From: AP-15 sp963716115
GTDB taxonomy: Bacteria; Pseudomonadota; Alphaproteobacteria; ATCC43930; CGMCC-115725
Length of the DNA: 64,000 nucleotides
Reading direction: 5' to 3'
NCBI GenBank assembly: GCA_963716115.1
Contig: CAVQSZ010000006.1
Location: 62,001 to 126,000 of the forward strand
Within the stretch, counting starts at the first letter, position 1. Every line of letters begins with the position of its first letter. The position numbers were made by a program, and so were the translations under genes. Under the pieces are notes generated by a model. The model searched no databases. It had not been told where the DNA came from and saw only the letters and a program-made list of their open reading frames with translations. This document shows, piece after piece, positions 59,837 through 64,000 of this stretch.

Positions 59837-62674
59837 CTATGCCGGCCGCGGGCGCGTGCTCTCGAGATAACGGCGCACCCGATCGATAAAATCGTCAAGC
59901 GACAGCGGCTCGTTTCCTTCCTCGCCGCTTGTACCGCACATCCGCTCGATGATGTGGCCGCCGAGCCCGCGGTAGCTCTCCATCTGCGATTCGCTGAACC
60001 ATTGGTCGCCGGTGCCCTCGTGCGGGAACGCCTGGTGCAGTGCGGCATAGCTGCGGATGTCGGGCGGCTCGCTGCCGTGAAAGCCGGGCTTGACATAAAC
60101 CAGGACGCCGCGCCTGGCCCCCGCCTCGGGGTAATCGATCCGGCCGAGCGCGCAATACGCGCCGTCGAGCGGCGGCTCGCGCCGCGCCGCCACATCGATC
60201 CGCTCGAACGCGATGCGGACGCCGAGGTCGATCCAAATCTTGCGCACGGCGTTGCCGAGGTCTTCGAGCGTGCATTTCGGGTCGGAGCCGGCGTCGCTGA
60301 TCAGGATGAACCGGCAGCGGCGCCGGACCATCTCGTAGAGGCCGAGGTTCTCGAAATGGCCGCCGTCGGAGAGATAGATGTAGGGGCCGTCGTCGTTGGT
60401 CTGCCCGAGCAGCTCCTCGAGCACCGGCCAAATGCTCAGCCGCGGCCCGTCGCGTCGGTAGAAGCGCGAGCCCTTGCGCGGATTGCCGAGCCACCAGCCG
60501 AGCCGGACATTGAACAAGGTCAACAGCAGGCCGACGATCGGCGAGGAATGATAGCCCTGGTTCGGGCTGACCGCCGCGCCCGAGATCGCCATCGCGGTGC
60601 CGAGCGAGATCCCGGAGCGCGGTCCGCCGTAGAACCGGGCCGGCACGAACCCGACGAGGGGGTTGCCGCAGGCGAGCGGGGTCATCGCAAAGGGCTCGGC
60701 CTTGCGCTCCTGCCAGGCGAGGTTGGTCGTGGCGACGACGTTGAGCGTCGTGTTGACGACCGGGAAGAGGCGCCGCGCCCCTTCGTTGCCGCCCGCCTGC
60801 CAGAGCGCCGCAAGCGGCAGATTGTCGGCCTCGGCGAAGCCGGTGAACGGGTCGGGGCTGCTGTGCGTGCGCGTCTCTTCGCGATGGCCGGCGCGCGCCG
60901 CGCCGAGAAAGGCGCGGATCAGCCGGTTGCGGTAGACCGCATGCAGCGAGAAGCGGTTGACGTTGATCCAATAGGAGGCGAGCCCCGAGAAGAAGACCAG
61001 CGCCGCTGCGGCGACAGCCGAAACCAATGTCTTGGCGAGGCTGTTCGCCTCGATCCCGAGCACCGTTACCGCATATTCGAGCCCCGAGCGCAGCAGCCGC
61101 GACAACAGGATCGCCAGAACCAGCATGAAGACGAGGGTGGCGATGTCGACGAGGGTGGTGACCGAGAGCCGCTCCCCGGCCTGGCGCGCGACGGTGGCCG
61201 CGGTCTTGCCGCTGCCGCCGAGCAGCAATGTGACCAGTCCGGAGACGCCGCCCGCCGCGGTGAACGCCCAGCCGTTGAACAACGACAGCGCCCACGGCCC
61301 GTAGAGCACGATCGCGGCGAAGACGAGCCAGCCGATGGCGCCGGCGGCGAGATAGCCCGACATCCGAGCCGACCACTCGCGGTCGGCGTCGCCGTTGCGG
61401 TGGTAGCTCGTCAACCCGGTGAAGAGCAGGTCGGCGGCGAAGACGGCGGTCATCGTCCAGGCGACGCCCCAGGCGACGATCATCGAGATCCGGTTGTAGC
61501 CGCCGAAAAAGAAGGTCAGCAGCCGCGAGGCGTCCTCGGCCTCGGCCAAGCCCGACAGGCGCTGGTAGAAGGCGATGCCGATCGTGACGATGGCGCCCGC
61601 GGCGGCGCCGGAGATTGCGTAGCAGAGCAGCTCGGCCAGGGGCGGCACCGGGTCGCGCCGCCGCTTCCGCACCCGCCGCAGGTCGCGCCACCGGCCGCCG
61701 CCGGCGAAAAAGCCGATCAGCCAGGCCAGGGCGTAGACGAGGGCGCCGATCAAGGCCGGATAGAAGATCGGATAGAAGCGGAGGATCGGATAGAAGAAGT
61801 CCGGGCCGGTCTCGCCGAAGCGCAGGATCCCCCACAGGATGTCCCGCCGGTTGGGCGGCAGCCAGGCCGAAAAGATCGCGAGAAAGCCGGACGCGGCAAA
61901 GATCGGCAGGCAGATGAACAGGATCATCGCCCGCGTATTCGGCGCGAACGGGCGGTCGGGAAATCCGTTCGGGCGCACCCGGTCGCGCGCCGGGCGCCCG
62001 GCCACCGATACGGCGAGCCCGGCCAAGAGCAGCAGCAGGGCTGCCAGCAGCATCGCCCAATTGACGATGCCGACCAGATTGTTGAGCCAGATCAGCGCGT
62101 CATATGCCGCATGCGGGATCAACAGCAGGCCCAGGAACAGCGGCAGGAAGATGAACCAGTTGAGCAGCAGGTTGCGCAGATAGAGGACGATCGCGGTCCA
62201 GGTGTCGGCTGACAGCAGGCCAAGCTTCGGCGTCAAAAAATTGCTGTTGGCGCGCAATTCCGTAAGCTGCGGCGGCTCGGCGAACCCGGCGTCGCCGGCG
62301 CGCCCGACGAGGCGCGCGAAGACCCGATCGTCGTCGCCCTCGTGCCAGCGCCACGCCGAAAGCCAGGCGCCGATATAGCCGCCGCCCGATACGGTCGAGA
62401 GGTAATGGAACTGCGGCAGCAGCCGGCGGCGGGCCAGCGCCTGGATCACGCCCAGCGCGAAGGACGCGCTGCGGATGCCGCCGCCCGACAGGCAAAGCGC
62501 CGCGCGCGGCGGGTCGAGGTCGTGGATCTCGCGGTAAAGCCGCTCCAGCGTATCGCCGGGAGGCGGCAGGCCGGACCCGGCCCCGTGCAATTCCTCGAAT
62601 TCCTGCCGCAGAACATCGAGCAGCGGCGACGGATGCGCCGGCGGGACGCCGCCCGCCTCGAACCGCGCCCTCAC
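59837..62674 (-). CDS. Patatin-like phospholipase with central membrane region
   Basis: The 945-residue protein has a patatin-type serine lipase site split across its length. The oxyanion loop is LCLSGGGIRSASFALGV (64-70) and the nucleophile is Ser96 in STVSGGGYIG, both near the N-terminus. The catalytic Asp is in LSDGGHFENLGLYE (about residue 770). Between residues about 165 and 630 lie eight or more membrane helices (for example NWFIFLPLFLGLLLIP, LVFMLVLAILLSRLL). The GTG at 62674 overlaps the upstream ABC-F stop as GTGA, so the two are translationally coupled. It should be an inner-membrane lipid hydrolase; substrate unknown. Confidence 0.85.
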   Translation of the reverse strand: MRARFEAGGVPPAHPSPLLDVLRQEFEELHGAGSGLPPPGDTLERLYREIHDLDPPRAALCLSGGGIRSASFALGVIQALARRRLLPQFHYLSTVSGGGYIGAWLSAWRWHEGDDDRVFARLVGRAGDAGFAEPPQLTELRANSNFLTPKLGLLSADTWTAIVLYLRNLLLNWFIFLPLFLGLLLIPHAAYDALIWLNNLVGIVNWAMLLAALLLLLAGLAVSVAGRPARDRVRPNGFPDRPFAPNTRAMILFICLPIFAASGFLAIFSAWLPPNRRDILWGILRFGETGPDFFYPILRFYPIFYPALIGALVYALAWLIGFFAGGGRWRDLRRVRKRRRDPVPPLAELLCYAISGAAAGAIVTIGIAFYQRLSGLAEAEDASRLLTFFFGGYNRISMIVAWGVAWTMTAVFAADLLFTGLTSYHRNGDADREWSARMSGYLAAGAIGWLVFAAIVLYGPWALSLFNGWAFTAAGGVSGLVTLLLGGSGKTAATVARQAGERLSVTTLVDIATLVFMLVLAILLSRLLRSGLEYAVTVLGIEANSLAKTLVSAVAAAALVFFSGLASYWINVNRFSLHAVYRNRLIRAFLGAARAGHREETRTHSSPDPFTGFAEADNLPLAALWQAGGNEGARRLFPVVNTTLNVVATTNLAWQERKAEPFAMTPLACGNPLVGFVPARFYGGPRSGISLGTAMAISGAAVSPNQGYHSSPIVGLLLTLFNVRLGWWLGNPRKGSRFYRRDGPRLSIWPVLEELLGQTNDDGPYIYLSDGGHFENLGLYEMVRRRCRFILISDAGSDPKCTLEDLGNAVRKIWIDLGVRIAFERIDVAARREPPLDGAYCALGRIDYPEAGARRGVLVYVKPGFHGSEPPDIRSYAALHQAFPHEGTGDQWFSESQMESYRGLGGHIIERMCGTSGEEGNEPLSLDDFIDRVRRYLESTRPRPA

Positions 62675-64000
62675 GCCCGCGGCTCCCGGTCGAGCGCCTC
62701 GGCGGCGGCGAGCCACTCGGTCTCCGCATGCTCGATCCGGCGAACCAGCTCGGCGCGGCGCTTCAGCGCGCTCGACACCGCGGCGCCGCCGGCGGGCTGC
62801 GGCGCGGCCAATGCCCGGTCGAGCGCCTCTCGTTCCTTGGTCAGGCGGGCGATCGTCTCCTCGTTCAACCGCGCCCGCTGCCGCAGCGGCTCGAGGCCGC
62901 GGCGGCGCTCCGCGGCGAGCCGGCGCGCGCGGCGCCGATCGTCGTCACCCGGCGGCTTGGCGCCGTTGCGCGGCGCCGCCGGCTCCAGCACCAGGCGCCG
63001 ATAATCGTCGAGATCGCCGTCGAACGGCCGCGCGGTGCCGTCGGCGACCAGCCACAACCGGTCGGCGACCAGCTCGACCAGATGCCAATCGTGGCTGACC
63101 AGCACGACCGCGCCCGCGAAATCGTTGATCGACCGCACCAGCTCCTCGCGGGCCTCGATGTCGAGATGGTTGGTCGGCTCGTCGAGGATCAAGAGCGCCG
63201 GCGCATCGTGGGTGACGAGGGCGAGGTTCAATCGCGCCCGCTCGCCGCCCGACAAATCCTCGACCGCGACAAACGCCTTCTCCTGGCCGAAGCCGAAGCC
63301 GCCGAGCCGCGCCCGCACCGCCTCCGGCGGGGCCTCGCCCATCAATGCGGCGAGATGGTCGAAGGCCGAGGCTTCGGGCCGCATGTCCTCGATCTGGTGT
63401 TGCGCGAAAAAGCCGCAGCCGAGCTTGGGCGACCGGGTCATCTCGCCCGACATCGGCTTCAGCCGGCCGGCGAGGAGGCGCGCCAGCGTGGTCTTGCCGT
63501 TGCCGTTGGCGCCCAGGAGCGCGATCCGGTCATCGGGATCGAGCCGCAGATCGAGCCGCGACAGCACCGGCCGCCCGGCGGCGTAGCCGACGCTCGCCCG
63601 GTCGAGCGCGATCAGCGGCGGGCTCAGCGTCGCCGGCGCCGGAAAACGGATCGGCATCGGCGGCTCGTCGGCCGCCAGCGCGATCGGCTCCAGCCGGGCC
63701 AACGCCTTCAGCCGGCTTTGCGCCTGGCGAGCCTTCGACGCCTTGGCGCGAAAGCGGTCGACAAACGCCTGCATCTTGCGGCGCTGCCGGTCCTGCCGCT
63801 GCGCCAGCGCTTCGAGCCGCCGCGCGGCCTCGCCGCGGGCTCGCAGATAGGCGTCGAAATTGCCGGAATAGGCGGTGAGCCTGCCGCGATCGAGATGCAG
63901 GGTCGCGCCGGTCACCGCGTTCAAAAAATAGCGGTCGTGGCTGACCAGCAGCAGGGTGCGGCGGTAGTTGCGCAAAAACCGCTCGAGCCACAGTGCCGCT
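62671..64000 (-). CDS. ABC-F family ATPase, 5' end beyond the window
   Basis: At least 443 residues of an ABC-F protein (Uup/YheS-like, two ATPase domains without membrane parts) are visible; the start lies right of 64000. The first domain ends with its H-loop (LLLVSHDRYFLNAVTGATLH). Then comes the inter-domain linker (RKMQAFVDRFRAKASKARQA). The second domain has Walker A LLGANGNGKTTLARLLAG, signature DLSGGERARLNLALV, Walker B LLILDEPTNHLDIEA and VVLVSHDWHLVELVADRL. ABC-F proteins act on ribosomes or DNA. The C-terminal Arg-rich coiled segment ends at 62671, coupled to the patatin gene. Confidence 0.9.
   Translation of the reverse strand, partial: AALWLERFLRNYRRTLLLVSHDRYFLNAVTGATLHLDRGRLTAYSGNFDAYLRARGEAARRLEALAQRQDRQRRKMQAFVDRFRAKASKARQAQSRLKALARLEPIALAADEPPMPIRFPAPATLSPPLIALDRASVGYAAGRPVLSRLDLRLDPDDRIALLGANGNGKTTLARLLAGRLKPMSGEMTRSPKLGCGFFAQHQIEDMRPEASAFDHLAALMGEAPPEAVRARLGGFGFGQEKAFVAVEDLSGGERARLNLALVTHDAPALLILDEPTNHLDIEAREELVRSINDFAGAVVLVSHDWHLVELVADRLWLVADGTARPFDGDLDDYRRLVLEPAAPRNGAKPPGDDDRRRARRLAAERRRGLEPLRQRARLNEETIARLTKEREALDRALAAPQPAGGAAVSSALKRRAELVRRIEHAETEWLAAAEALDREPRA

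Noticed and set aside
59636..62212. 858-codon plus-strand open frame
   Set aside because: It is antisense to the patatin-like gene and low in complexity (Gln/Arg/Asp-rich), so it is a shadow.

Overview
The window is high-GC, densely coded DNA that looks like an alphaproteobacterial chromosome, possibly Rhodospirillales-like. This rests on family content: bacterial Ku, the DUF484-xerC pair divergent from priA, DUF29 paralogues, a DcaP-type porin, an NAD(P)-linked 2-oxoacid oxidoreductase operon and many class-diverse SDR, LLM and CoA-transferase genes. No rRNA, tRNA or CRISPR array was recognised by eye. The species cannot be fixed from sequence alone.

Region 1 to 19.2 kb is a mixed metabolic and accessory stretch. 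It holds Ku (NHEJ), a tandem pair of near-identical SDRs that lack the catalytic Lys, a PEP-CTERM protein with a disrupted 5' end, MmgE/PrpD, a GMC oxidoreductase and an IS630-family element with 16-bp terminal repeats. It continues with a second PEP-CTERM protein, a third SDR with a TTG start, a frameshifted class IV aminotransferase, a secreted phosphoesterase, a SpoIIAA-like protein, a DcaP-like porin, a LuxR-type regulator with a degenerate receiver and an M20 peptidase.

Region 19.3 to 24 kb carries five DUF29 reading frames around an MFS gene. They end in a PuuE-like polysaccharide deacetylase whose 5' end recurs behind two of the DUF29 copies. This is the clearest trace of recent local duplication in the window.

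Region 24 to 33.4 kb holds a small lipoprotein, a DHA2-type MFS exporter, an LLM oxidoreductase, a TPR-retropepsin protein, a copper-type P1B ATPase, a CaiB/BaiF CoA-transferase and a divergent amidohydrolase.

Region 33.5 to 43.8 kb is a surface-glycan locus. It has a KpsE/T/M-like ABC-2 exporter, then an operon with overlapping start and stop codons. That operon encodes a GT4 glycosyltransferase with an inserted membrane hairpin, a pentapeptide-repeat protein, a methyltransferase-deacetylase fusion and a SAM methyltransferase. A paralogue of that last methyltransferase lies divergently on the far side. A small AT-rich membrane-protein gene sits between the exporter and the operon.

Region 43.9 to 55.5 kb holds an orphan CoxL-type molybdopterin subunit, a VOC protein, an atypical SDR, an LLM oxidoreductase, a GST, and a three-gene operon (GltD-like flavin/4Fe-4S subunit, KorA with fused gamma domain, KorB) predicted to be a NAD(P)-linked 2-oxoacid oxidoreductase. 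Palindromic repeats fill both spacers of that operon. Region 55.6 to 64 kb is more housekeeping: priA, DUF484, xerC, a patatin-type protein split by membrane segments, and an ABC-F ATPase cut by the window end.
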